Of a DNA stretch of 64,000 nucleotides, positions 11,001 through 24,000 are shown in pieces. Both the position numbers and the translations under genes were made by a program. Source of the DNA: Amphimedon queenslandica (taxonomy: Eukaryota > Porifera > Demospongiae > Haplosclerida > Niphatidae); assembly GCF_000090795.2 (NCBI RefSeq), contig NW_003546343.1:11302-75301 (forward strand), in the 5' to 3' direction. The notes beneath the pieces are model-generated. The model saw nothing but the letters and a program-made list of their open reading frames with translations, was not told the origin of the DNA and did not search any database. The stretch's first letter is position 1; every line of letters starts with the position of its first letter.

Positions 11001-14000
11001 AATGACTTTATTCATGTTTATGTACACATGTACATGAAAGTGCATGTACGCTATGTAAAATGTTAGTTATTGTTTTTTTTATTTTTAGTGATGAATGGGT
11101 TGATACTGAAGTGATGTCTTCTCCTGTTCCTCCTACTCCTTCTAATTTATCTCCATCACTTGAAACTCCTCCTCCTCTCCCTCCTTCTATTCTACCCTCT
11201 TTATCATCATCAGTTGCTACTCCTGCTACACTACATGTGTCTTCATCAACCATAACTTCTCCTAATTTATCTCCATCACTTGAAAGTCCTCCTCCTCTCC
11301 CTCCCTCTATATTACCCTCTCTACCATCATCAGCTGCTACTTTTTCAAATTTATCACTTTCACTTGCTACTCCTCCTATTCTGTCTCCATCGCTTGTTAC
11401 TCCTCCTCTTCCTTCCTCTATTCTACCCTCCACAGTTACTGCTCCTCTTAATTTATCACCATCAGCTGTTACTCCTCCTATTCTATCGCCATCAGTTGTT
11501 ACTCCTCCTCCTCTTCCTCCCCCTGTCTTCCCCAGTTCACTTCCTGATACTCCATTAATATCTTCAGCTATTGATCCTATAACATCATCCATTGTTTCTA
11601 CTCCTTCTCTTTTTAATTTAACCGAATCTCCAGCACCTTCTGCTCCTCTTTCTCCTCAAACTCTTGATGCTACATACTCATATACTCCAATTATTGATAC
11701 TCCATATAGCACACCTTCTCTTCTGAGTACTCCGCCTGTTTCTACTCCAACTCCTCCCACTAATGCTATAACTCCTCCCACTAATGCTCCAACTACAAAC
11801 TCACCTACCATTGCTCCATTCACAACTTCTCCTACACAACCATCACCATCACCTAATATCACTACTACTCCTTCACCTATGACAGTATCTCCATTACCGT
11901 TAGCTACTCCTCCTGCCTCTAGTAGTGGTATATCATTTAATGTTCAGCCATTATCAGCTCCACCAGCTATTGGTACATGTACTAGTCTGTTTGCTCCTTG
12001 TCCTGGCAGTAAATCAGTTAATCCTCTTAGTTTTAGCAGCAGACGTGATGTTGGACTGTGTTTCTTAAAGTTGGCTCATGATCAGTTAGGAAGGTATTGC
12101 TTGTCATTATGTGTATCTAGTTTCAAATATAGTTTTAGCTCTGTTGTACATACGTGTATTTAATTTTCTAGTACTTTTATTGACAGAATTCTATCATTTT
12201 TATATCATACAGCTATTCTTGGTGCTGTCAAGATAAAGGATCATTTCTATTGTACATAGTCAGCCAGTTACGGACTGAACTGATGAGCTTAACCAACCTA
12301 ACTCGAAACCTCAGAGAAGTAATAAATATCACCACAAAAAATAAACCAGAGCATACACTATTGTCCCAATAGATGCTGCTGCTAGAGCTGGAGCAATGCT
12401 ACTACTGTCTGTATGGTTATCCTTCCAAGAAAGCTAAACAGAAAGGACTACTGGAACACAACAGTGAACAGGTACCTTATCAGTGTTTATTTATTATTTA
12501 TTGTAATGTACTGTACTTGATGCATTTAATAATGATGTTGTACTTGTTAGATAAAGATCAATTGGAGTGGAGCTTTGACCCTGATTGAATATTTCCGTCC
12601 TCTTCATATCCCAACGATTGATGATGTGAAATCACCTGATGTAACTCCTGAAGTAAGTTACCTGTTGGTACACTGTGTGTGCACAATCATATAGCATCAT
12701 CATTGCTTTGCCTTTATGTACATGTAACTTTTAAAATGTAGTACATTAAATCATGTGTTATTATTATAATTATATTATTATATTAGTTGATTAATCTTTA
12801 TAAAAGACTGATTGAAGTAGTCCCTAACGAAGGAAAAGGTGAGTAGTTCATGATTTGATTATAAAATTGTAAAAATTATATGTACATGTACAAATGTTAG
12901 CAACTTATAATTAGAATTAGCATTAGTATTGTTGTCATTATTATTTTTAGTTGTTAGTGATGATGATTTATTGAAATATATTGAGGGATCGATTCATGAA
13001 CTCATGACAACTTCACCAATTGAACATACGTAAATATATAATAAGTATTTATTGATCAAATATCATATTTATGTTGTGTTATTATGTTGAAAAATTGTGT
13101 ATATATACTCTCTCTCTCCATTGCAGGTCAAAGATATCAGAGATGTATTATTTGTTGGCTGATGACAGTCTCAAACTAATGGACAATAAGTAAGAGCATT
13201 CACATTTTATGAGAAACTGCAATTTCAAAAATTTGTAAAAAATCCAAACTTGATCGGAATCAATTCAAACTTTCTATGCAACATAAGAACATGTATATGT
13301 ATCAGAAAAAATATAAAAATGAAGAATTCTTTCCTAGTCATTTTTGGCGAAATTTGGCCGATGACCCTGTACTATAGTACAGGGACTTTGGCCTGATTTT
13401 GGAGAAACTTAAAAAATTTGTAAAAAATCCAAACTTGATCGGAATTAGCTCAAACTTTCTACACAACATAAGTACATGTATATGTATCAGAAAATATTAT
13501 AAAAATGTCAAATTCTCTCCTAGTCATTTTTGGCAAAATTTGGCTGATGATATAGTACAGGGACTTTGGCCCAATTTTGGAGCAACTTTAAAAATTCATA
13601 AAAAATCCAAACTTAATCGGAATCAGCTCAAACTTTCTACACAACATAAGTACATGTATATGTATCAGAAAATATTATAAAAATGAAGAATTCTCTTCTA
13701 GTCATTTTTAGCAAAATTTGGCTGATGACCCTGTGCTATAGTACAGGGACTTTGGCCCGATTTTGGAGCAATTTTATAAATTTGTAAAAAATTCAAACTT
13801 GATCAGAATTAGCTCAAACTTTCTATGCAGTATAAAAACATGTATATGCATCAGAAAAGAATATAAAAATGGAGAATTCTTTTCTAGCCATTTTTGATGA
13901 AATTTGGTCTATAAAGTATACCAGTATTTTTTCTATTATTTATACCACAGTAAAGCAATCAAATATTATCAGTTGACATTGTGTTATTCGCCTGACAAGT

Positions 14001-17000
14001 TTGACTCGTGGGCTGGACTGGCTTTGGCTAAATCAAGAAAGATCACTGACCGTATTGAGAATGTAAGACACAAGCCATTGAATAATTATAATCATGAAAA
14101 AAGTGTATTATTTTAAGAGTTAGTCTTCACTGTATTCTATAATTACTTAGAGGGATCTTGTTACTACAGTAGAGAAGCTAGTGTCTGCTAATATAAATGG
14201 AGCGGTGAGGTACTGCTACTCCTAATTGTAGAGTCCTGATATATTCCTGTTTGATTTCATGTGCTTTTTAGATGTTTCCAGAAAGCATTAGAAATTAACA
14301 ACAGACACTGCTATGTTGTGGAGAAGGTGATTAGCTATAGACCTGTATTTATTATTATATTTACTGTTTTATTATAATTATTTACTGTGTGTGCCTCTCT
14401 CTTTTAGTTTGGGTTCTTTTGCTATGCAATGCAATCATTCGCTTCACAAATTAAGAGTTTGGTAAGATATTTACTTTGATCCTCTATTTTAATATTATTA
14501 TACTTCGTGATTGTAATTGGATTATAGACCTTTTATTATCAAAATTACCAAAAAATTGTTCCTTTTTAGCCTCAGTTATATAAATCAAAAGGAACTCAGG
14601 AATGGAGTCAGAAGCTCCTGCCTGATAAACTAAGACTAGCTCATGATCAGTTCACTCATGCTCTGTCACTGGAAGGAGTCTCTCATGCTGAACCATGGAT
14701 ATATCATTTCCTATTGGGAAAGATTAACTGGAAGCTGGAGAAACCGTTACAAATTGTACTTAATCATTTTATTAAAGTGAGTATGCATGCAGTTACTATT
14801 TTGTGAATTATTTACTTTGTGAATAATATTCTGATGCACTGAATACATGTACAATGTACTTTCTACTAAATTCCCTATAGAATGGTAAAACTTTTGATAG
14901 AATAGTTTTTTCTACATGTATGCAACATGTCTATACATTGTACATGTACATACCCATGCCTTATGCTGATCTATTCATAATTAGCACTGATATTATGCTA
15001 ACATAGCATGACAATTAGATACAAGACTGGCCTATACAGTGAAACAATGTGTCTACAAATAATGAGAGACACAATATAGTTGTACTGTATATATTATGTA
15101 CTGTCAGCCTGACTGTCTTTACAGTTGCTTGTTAGTGCCTTTGTATCTCCTTTGTGTAATAGACTATGTATGGCACACTGTGTCTAGCTCAAGACTGTAT
15201 GTATTGTTGCTTTGTGACTGCTACAAACTGTGGCTCTATGATAGTGTAAGGTGCTTATATATATCTGTCTCTAAGTCTTTGTGACTACTACAAACTGTGA
15301 CTCAATAGTAGTATAACCTGTCTTCACTCATTTATTGTAAAGAAGTTGGTAACTGTGCTTTTGTTTCAACTGATTGGTCTCTTCTGCAGTTTATATTGAC
15401 ATATTTATCATTTAATGGAGTCAGCTAGCAGTGCTAAGTTAAATCATAATACTTGTATCAATGAAACTGATTCAAAGGAGTCTGTATCATTACCAGTGGT
15501 CCCTCGCCCATTGGAAGAGAGAGTGTACTCTGTTCCTTATTGTTCTTGTATCTTCTGTAAATTCAACGAGAGACTATTGAACCGTTTCTCTATTAGACAT
15601 GGAAATGAGAGAATGATGGGTATCAACTAGTGCAACTCTGTCCATTCATTTTTATGTTAACATACAATTATTGTACTTTATTGAAAATAAAAATATTATT
15701 TCAACATGCTACATTGCTTACTAATTGTTGCTGTTTTTATATTTAGCCATTCTATGACTAGTGTCCTTGTTTGTTATTATTATAGTCACCTACATCAAAA
15801 TATTTCAAGGAGTGTTTATAGGGGTTATATAATTAACACCTTTTTCGTTTTAGTCTGCTGAGATTCTTCATTCAGAAGGTGCAGTGTATCCAGTAACTGT
15901 TGAAGTCTTAAGTAAAGGCCATGCCATTCAAGCATTAGAGGTATGATGGTGTTAGTATAATTGATGGTTGTTAGTCTAATTGTATCCATTAGGTTCATTA
16001 TCACTTCATGTCAGTGTCACTAAAGGCATTACTTTCACTCCCTACTGATAATCATGGCCTCTCTCTCAATCCTCAGTCCACCAGTAGACTATCAAATATA
16101 AGAGAAGGAATGCTCTCACTGAGATCAATACCACTGGGCAGACTCCACTTGACTGAGCTATGGAACTGGTCTAAAATGATACTGAAGAGATACTATAGTA
16201 GGAATGATAGTAATCCAGTCCCTATTGCCTTAAGTATTGCTACCTCAAGTACTGTTATTCAAGGTATAGAATCAACTCCTACCCCTAGTACAGGAATGGG
16301 CTCAAACTTTAATCTCAGTGTTACCTCTACTGGTAACACTCTTATGTATACTGCTAATCGTAGTGAATCTGCTTCCACTTCTACTACTCTTATAAGCTCC
16401 AGGGCAACAGGCACCGGTACCACTGAGACCACAACTCCTACCATTGATACTACTACTGATATAGACATTGGTGCTACTCCTATGGAGGTTACTCCCTGTA
16501 CTTCTGTCATGAATACTGAGTCTCCTATAGATGATAATCCTACTGCTATGGACACTGATACTGCTCTTACAACTCCAATAAGGAAATCACCAGTGGATAA
16601 TATTGATGTAGAATCTATGCCGCAAATTGAGCCTATTCCAAAGTTTTCTGTTTCTGAGTCTCCTCTTGTTCATGAAGAAGAATCCAGTGATGAGGAAAAT
16701 GAGCTCTCCAATAGGATGAATAATGTCGATCCCTTCACAGAGTGCTTGTATGGGGTATCACTGTGTGCTGTCAAATTCCCAGCATACTATAAGCCATTGT
16801 ATAGACTAGCAAGCACACTCTATAAAATGGGTCAACCTAAGGTAAGACCTGCTATCATAACAGTAGATATATGTTGAGTTGCATATGAAGTGAAGTGCAT
16901 CTACTTTTTATGAGTGGGGTTGTACTCATAATGTCCTAACTCATTTTCTATCATTAGGAAGCTAAGAAGTTTCTCCTTGGTCCACTCCCAAAATGTTTTG

Positions 17001-17963
17001 CCACTCAAGAGAAACTGCAGCCTATTTTTGCCTTAAAATCAAACATATTCCAGGTTGGTTTTCTTTATACAAATACAGCATTTTATTTTTATTTATTTTT
17101 TCAGAACATGTGGCAGCTAAAGATTACAGAAATAAACAGGTAAAAAGACATTCTTCTATTTTCTTCATTCTTTCTCTCTTCACAGGCCTGGTAATTTCTC
17201 ATCACATGCAAGATCATGTCTTCAATTGCTATTACAAGTGTTATCATCATTAAATGATTTCTCATCTCTATTGTTCATTGCACAGCAACTCAAAAACAAA
17301 CCAGATCAGACTAAGTACCTTCAATTTGAATCCAATATGCAATTATTATATTTTTCAAATGCAGACAATATCTGAGGGAAGCCGAGAGGCCAATGATGTA
17401 CACTAAGGTATGTCTATGATAATCAGTGTCATTATCATTTAATTGTTAGGCTCTGCACTTGTGTGTCCAGACTTTGAAATTGCTAACTTCAAGTAAATCA
17501 CAGCCTTTTTGTACAACAAATTAACTGCTAAGCATTAGTAATTGTTTAGAATTAGGATCAATGCCCCACTGCCACAAATTACTAATTAATGCTAACACAC
17601 TTAGAGGCTTATTGATACGTGCAGAAGGCAAAAAAGATGAATCAGTCAAGGTACAATGTGAATGCAATACACATTATAACTAACTGGCCTTTATCACACT
17701 ACATTATAGACAACTGAACAATGTATGATGAAACTGTTCAACAGATTATGGAGTGACATGCAGGTAAAATGCAAGCAGCAATTCAAATTAAAAATATCAT
17801 GCACAAGCAATGTTTTCTTTCTCCTATTATGCTGCAGGTAAGAGCACTATTTATAAAGGATGGATTCACTCTACCACATGAGCCCACAATGGACCTGTGT
17901 ATCAAGTACTGCTCACTGTCCAAGGACAAAGACTTTGCTTCCCTTGGCTTTGTACAACATTAA
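5808..17963 (+). CDS. CABIN1: Calcineurin-binding protein cabin-1 orthologue (HIRA histone-chaperone complex), multi-exon
   Basis: CABIN1 is the large TPR scaffold of the HIRA/UBN/CABIN1/ASF1 H3.3 chaperone and binds calcineurin in vertebrates (family knowledge). About 30 short exons read collinearly with human CABIN1. N-terminal TPRs include [18 protein letters not shown] (5818-5875), [20 protein letters not shown] (6062-6121), [19 protein letters not shown] and [21 protein letters not shown] basic segment [14 protein letters not shown]-like follows near 7420. Later come [20 protein letters not shown] (12382-12441), [20 protein letters not shown] (13957-14016), [20 protein letters not shown] (16777-16836) and [16 protein letters not shown] (about 17130-17220). 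The protein ends at the stop 17961-17963. A Pro/Ser/Thr-rich exon (11088-12154) and a Ser/Thr-rich one (16008-16840) are low-complexity insertions. The initiator exon is not identified: the first exon follows an acceptor at 5806-5807, so the true start lies upstream. Two introns hold 186-bp repeats. Confidence 0.9.
7977..8030. repeat. (TG)n microsatellite in CABIN1 intron
   Basis: About 25 TG units with one GG interruption, followed directly by TACATGTACATGTACATGTG. Confidence 0.9.
9425..10080 (+). repeat. 186-bp palindromic tandem repeat, about 3.5 units, in CABIN1 intron
   Basis: The palindrome CCCTGTACTATAGTACAGGG begins at 9535, 9721 and 9907, giving an exact 186-bp period. The units are very alike. 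The array is in the sense orientation of the gene and begins within about 15 bases of the preceding exon's donor site, so it fills the intron from its 5' edge. Confidence 0.95.
11088..12154 (+). other. CABIN1 Pro/Ser/Thr-rich low-complexity exon
   Basis: The open frame has internally repeated blocks of the type [20 protein letters not shown], which occurs three times in the first 120 residues. It then runs through many TPP, SPT and NA(I/P)TPPT repeats to a normal-complexity tail, [20 protein letters not shown], followed by a helical segment [13 protein letters not shown] near 12059-12095 that matches the conserved TPR protein. It is probably a disordered linker enlarged by replication slippage. 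ORFs seen on the other strand and other frame are artefacts of this composition. Confidence 0.75.
13215..13915 (-). repeat. 186-bp palindromic tandem repeat, about 4 units, in CABIN1 intron
   Basis: Four units in the reverse orientation (reading CTTGATCGGAATCAGCTCAA, then AACTTTCTACACAACATAAG, then ATTCTCTCCTAGTCATTTTT, then the palindrome and GACTTTGGCCCGATTTTGG). One palindrome is partly lost (GATGATATAGTACAGGG at 13546-13562) and one carries C in place of A (CCCTGTGCTATAGTACAGGG near 13730). The array is antisense to CABIN1 and ends about 40 bases before the next exon. The ORF at 13399-13680 lies wholly inside it and is not a gene. Confidence 0.93.
15415..15630 (+). CDS. Small ORF nested in a CABIN1 intron (unrecognised, 71 residues)
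   Basis: A 71-codon ATG-to-TAG frame in a 1.1-kb intron of CABIN1, same strand. It is of normal complexity: an acidic/Ser-rich N-terminus ([10 protein letters not shown]) and a Cys-containing C-terminus with the CSCIFC motif followed by a basic segment ([19 protein letters not shown]). An AATAAA signal lies at about 15686, some 55 bases past the stop. Spliced onto the preceding CABIN1 exon through the acceptor at about 15390, the host frame reads into a stop within about a dozen codons, so this is not a CABIN1 exon in that frame. It could be an independent small gene, a 3' exon of an alternative transcript, or chance. No family is recognised. Confidence 0.3.
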   Translation: MESASSAKLNHNTCINETDSKESVSLPVVPRPLEERVYSVPYCSCIFCKFNERLLNRFSIRHGNERMMGIN

Positions 17964-18085
17964 TTTTGTCTTTTAAAAATATTTTTTTAATTAAAAAAAA
18001 TTTGATTGCTCTAAGTGAGTTTGAAGGTGTTCATACTATAATAGATAGAAAAAAAGAAACAAATAATGTAAAATTATTGTAATTA

Positions 18086-21000
18086 TTATAATAATACCAT
18101 TGATGATGTGAAAATTTGGCAATCATTCCATAGACACTTTTCTTTCTTCCCAGCTGCAGGACAATGACCTGTAACAATAAATCAATAATCTTAAAAAGAA
18201 TTGCTTCTTTCAGTTTAATGCATTACAAAAACCATGAGCGGATGTACCCTTACAAGCAAGAAGCACACACAGAAATAATAAACTTATTATTAATATCAGG
18301 ACACATGCTTTAGTTACTTACTCTTTAAATGATCCAAAAGATGACTTTGTATTCCAAACTTTAAATTACAGTCTGACCACTATAGTGAATTGGGAATAAT
18401 AATAACTCTAACAATTTTTATACATAAAACACCTGTACTTGCCTTGCATTGAAAAGAATTTGACAAGTCCAGCTTGATCATCTTTATGCTTCCATCCTTA
18501 GAACCAGTAAAAATCTATCAAAAAAAATGCAATCAATTCATGTGCATACCTTTCAAACAAAACATTATGTATAATACATGCAATTATTATTATGATACTA
18601 ACCATTCCATTAGCAATGGCCATTGAATAGATCCTATCAGAGTGACCACCATAGACTTGAATCAGTTCCAAAGTCTATAATGATAAAAGTCATCATAAAA
18701 CAGATAGAAATGTCTTGCATGTATAGTATGCATACAATCACATGTTTATGTTTACATGCATAAAGTGTAATTGTTCATTTCTCTTTACAAAACTAATGGC
18801 AGCATGGTGTGATTAGTGATAAAATAGGCGCCTTTTATTCATTCTATCTGTTTAGGTTATTTTTTCCTTCAGTTTTTACAAAATAGCAATAAACTATAAA
18901 TTCATTAATTCTAGGAAATCCCTCAGTTTTCACAACTACAGGTATTAAACTAAATTCATTGATTCCAGGAATTTAACATACCTCTACAACCACAACTGTG
19001 AAAAATTTACTGTATTCCAAGTGAATATCATTATAAGTCATGAATCTCATTCACATGAAACATATAAAATAAAGCATTAGTTTTAGTGGTCTGAAGTTAC
19101 TGAACATAATTTCAAAAACAATTTAAGGAAATGGAAGGTTTGATTTAGTTATATATGCCAGTCTTAAATTATTTATTTCAATAGGTGAAAATAAAGACTG
19201 TACTACTTGTGCCCTCTGCTGTGGAAACATAACTGGCTTTCTGGCTTTTTGTGTGTATTGCTTGACTGCAATACTTGTTTTTGCAAATGTTTTTGGACCT
19301 GTAACACCAGCTGGTGCCATAATTTCTCTGATACCAGCTTTTGGCCTAGTGCTATTTATATTTGTTCCCGTGTGCCGTGATGCTATATTGTTGATAGCAT
19401 ATGGATGCTGCACCTGTCTAGGGTGCTTTCCCTTGATTGGAGGTGCTATCATGATAGGGATTGCAGCAACTTACAGTGGAGGAAATGACACTAATGATGC
19501 AGAATACAATTTGCCTGGGCTCTATGCCTGTGGCATTCTTTTTCTCTTATCTGGATTAGCCCATATAATAGGATGTGGAGTCGCATGTGGAGCTGCAGCT
19601 TGTGACACAAATGGAGTCAGGGAACGTGATAATGACGATATGATATAAAACTGAATAACAATATCTACATTATGCAGTGCTAACTTTATGCTAATATTTT
19701 GCAGTATTGCATTAATTTAGTGAGTGAAAAACTTAAAAGCATAAAGTTTTGTTACAAGTTTTCATTTTTTTCATTTTTTCTGTACAGAACACAAATTACT
19801 GAAACAGATCTTCATTGTAGATGTGTAGTGTCTACAGCTTTGTGTGGCTGAGACAAAATATGCCCAAATATGGAGATGGGCAGCTAGTTGCCCAGTCCAA
19901 CCACGACCACAGAAAATTTGTATGATTTGATAAACAAAACCAAAATAGAATTTTTGATAATAATTATAATGTATGGATTTAAAAATATGTAACATTGGGA
20001 ATACTATGTAACATCTGTTATGTAGTATTGGCATTCCCTACGCTAATACTATGCTACAACTCACCTCTAAATCAAAACATCGAATTAGTTTATCAAAGCT
20101 TGAAGTGATCAGCACGTTAGAAGCAATTTTCATACTAGAGATACCGTCATTGTGACACATTATCCTGTGAAGTCTAGTCCAATTCTATCAAAGATACAAC
20201 CAGTCATATTATAATTACACATTTATACAACACATGCACTAAAATGGAAGACTTAAGGACACCTACACCTAGGTTAAATATGAGAGACTAAAAGCTAAAA
20301 AATGGGAGATTGTTTTATTTTTAAGAGACCTAAACCAAATATGGAGGGCTAAAAGTCTCCAGATCTAACAGCATAGACACGGACGTACCTTAGTGTCAAA
20401 TATTTGCAAAGTAGAGTCAGCAGAGCCACAATATAATAGATTATTATTAACCTACAGCATAATATAATGGAGAAAAATTATTTCAATAAATTATGACATT
20501 TCTTACCAGCAGACTGAGTACAACGTTGGTAAAACAAGCAAATTGATACAACATCTTGAAATTTTTGGGTGTTGTTCCCTTTGACAAGAAATCCTGTGAT
20601 AATGAGAGAATGGATTACATGTAAATATTATTTGCATTTATAATTTACAACTACTGTAACTATATAAGGAAAATAGAAACTATAATGCTCATAACTCGAA
20701 AAATATTTGTCGGAATTAGCTCAAACTTTCTACACAGCATAAATATATCAATATGTATCAGAAAATGTAATAAAAATTTGGGGTGATTTTGGAGCCATTT
20801 TTTGGAAAAAACCATGGGCTATAGCCTTGGGTATTTTTCAAAAATTGGCCCATTTTTTAAAATGGCCATAACTCGAAAAATATTTGTTGGAATCAGCTCA
20901 AACTTTCTACACAGCATAAGTACATCAATATGTATCAGAAAAAGTAATAAAAATTTGGGGTGATTTCGGAGCCATTTTTTGGAAAAAACCATGGGCTATA

Positions 21001-24000
21001 TAGCCTTGGGTATTTTTCAAAAATTGGCCTATTTTTTAAAATGGCCATAACTTGAAAATTTCTTATCGGAATCAGCTCAAACTTTCTACACAGCATAAGG
21101 ACATCAATCTGCATCAAAAAATGTAATAAAAAATTTGGAGTGATTTCGGAGCCATTTTTCAGAAAAAAAACTACAGGCTATAGTCCATGGTTTTTGCAAC
21201 TATCATGAAATGTCTCACATAGATATCCCAAGCGATGACTGTGGAGTCGAACCCAGCAGTGAATAAATGAGTATCTGTAACTGCCAAACAACTGATAGCT
21301 TTATCCAATGGATGACACTGCTGCTTCCAAACAATGGATTTATCCTGGAGTAAAATGTGATGATGATGTTAATATGGATTATTCTTTAAAGACCATTACC
21401 TTGACATTCATGACATTAATGTATCCATTGCTAAGAGCAATAAAAAGGAAAGGATTGTGCAGTACCATGTAAATGAGCTTTGAGCCACACCTAAACTTGG
21501 AGACCCTGCCAGTCTATAAAAAGAAAATGAATGAAGATATTTACTATACTAATATTATATGAGCTATTAATAAAGGAATTACATTACATATATATGCAAT
21601 ACCTCAATATCTGTCATGTGAATGAATTTATCATTAGAGCCCGACAAAATATAAGTATCATTATTATCTGAATAAACCTAAACAAGATAAGGAGAGAAAA
21701 ATAGGACAGTTTTAATGATAACTGGAAAAGAATTTCACAGCCTAGTAATGCTAGTATACATGTACATGCAAGGGAACACATCACTTACTTCTAAGCAAGT
21801 CACTGATCTATCATAAGCTGCAAACTTCTTCACAATCCTGCCAGTCTAATGAACACAAGTATCAATGAACTATACAGTCTTTAAATGTAAATGTGTGTTT
21901 ATACCTCAATATTGTATATATTGACAGATTTATCCATTGAGCAAGTAATCAAGTTATTGTTGTGAACTTTCATAGCAAGAACAGAATTTCCATGATCAGT
22001 AAAAACTAGCATTAAAAAGAGAGAGAGAGAGAAATAAAATTACACAGTAGAAATAAGATATCTATGCATATACAAAGCAATTAATTACAGAGCAACAAAA
22101 ATTGAAAAAGCATAATGATTACTTGAAGTTTCAGCTGGCTGCTTCACAGGTGATACATTACTATGCTGTTGAGGTCCATCGTTACCCTGAGGTTGTTCAG
22201 TGCCTTGTACATATTGTGCCTGTTCAGCATCATGTGACTGTTCAGTATTCTGTTCAGTATTATGTGGTTGATCATCAGTAGTATTTTGTCCAGTATTCTG
22301 TGGCTCATTTATTGGCTGGTTGGTTTCAACTTGCTGTGCTTGTTCAATATCATGCACTTGTATCAATGAAGCAGATGAAGTAACATCAAAAGACTGAGAA
22401 TCCTTCCTCTTCTTACTCAAAGGCAGCTGATCCTCATCAAGCTGTTGTTTTTTCTTAACATTAGGTATCTCCTTCTCACTTCCATCTCTTTTGGTATCTT
22501 TATGAAGAGTTGCTGATGGTGATCCTTCAATAGAAACAGAAGAAGGAGGAGGAGGAGAAAAGACAGACTCAGCTAAAGGAACCGCTGAGTCAAAAGGAGA
22601 AGGCACAGAGCTAGAAGAGGTAGAGTCACAACGAGAGCTAGAAGATAAAAGAGCCTGAGAGAGGTGTGCCATTCTAGATAATAACTGATCCTTTTCAGGA
22701 TTTCCAAGAGAGCCAGTATCCATTGGCTCTAGATCAGCTTGAAGTTTCTATAATAATTCATAATGTTATAATACAAAAGATAATTCTAACTTCTTTCTTG
22801 ACCGGATTACTGATATATTTGGAAGAATATTTCCCTAATTAAATATCAAACGAAATAAATAAATGTAGGATTCATTGTCTTACTATATAAAAGAGTTTGC
22901 TTCAGTCCCAAAATCTCCTGATATTCTCTTGTGTACTAAAAAACAATAAAGACAGTAACATGCATATTTAATCTAAGTAAATTCATATGCAAATTAGCAA
23001 ATTTTATATTTAAAAACTGCAGATTTGTATTGACTGTTTCTTCACCAAAATGGCCAATATTTCTATCTTATAATGATACAAGGACAGTACAAAACACAGG
23101 GTATGTATTTGTGTCTGTGTGGATTCACCTCTTCACATTCTTTCATTAGTTTTTCTTTCCTAACTAGAAGTCCATCATATCCTGACTGCATGGTTACTCT
23201 ACTCATCAGTACTTTATCGTAACAAGTGGCTAACTCCTTCAGACTCAATAGCTATAAAGACAAGAATTATAATTATTATACAGTATACATGCATGGCCCT
23301 TCATGGCCCAATTTTGGAGCAACTTTTAAAAATTCGTAAAAAATCCAAACTTGATCGGAATCAGCTCAAACTTTCTACGCAACATAAGAACATGTATATG
23401 TATTAGAAAAAATTATAAAAATGGAGAATTCTCTCCTAGTCATTTTTGGTGAAATTTGGCTGACGACCCTGTACTATAGTACAGGGACTTCGGCCCAATT
23501 TTGGAGCAACTTTAAAAATTTGTAAAAAAATCCAAACTTGATTGGAATCAGCTTAAACTTTCTACGCAATATAAGAACATGTATATGTATCAAAAAATAT
23601 ATATATAAATGGAGAATTCTCTCTTAGCCATTTTTGTCAAAAGACCCTGTACAGCTTATGTAAAATTGTATGCATCATTAGTAAATCATACCATCGGTCC
23701 TTGTTCTTTGTGCAACTTATCCAACTTTTCTATAGTTTCAACATTAGAATTACATGAGCTCTTACTCGGCTTATCCTGTAATGAAACTGTCTCTTCTAAA
23801 AGCTTCTCTAAAAGCAGAAACATAAAATTAATAATTTTAAGAATAACTGTTAGTCAAAGAAGTCACCAGATATGGTAAATGCATGAATTAAGAAACAGCA
23901 CAAATAGATTGTATAGTATCTTACTTGACAGAATATTGCACTGCTCTACTGATTGATGATAGTTGGCTTTACTCTTGAAGGAAAGATCATAAAACCAGGA

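Noticed and set aside
11008-11592. 194-codon minus-strand Gly/Asp-rich ORF and a 92-codon plus-strand Leu-rich ORF
   Set aside because: Shadow frames of the Pro/Ser/Thr-rich CABIN1 exon, which is supported by flanking conserved exons.
13399-13680. 93-codon ORF resembling a basic protein with an internal repeat
   Set aside because: Lies entirely within the 186-bp tandem repeat; its internal repetition is that of the satellite.
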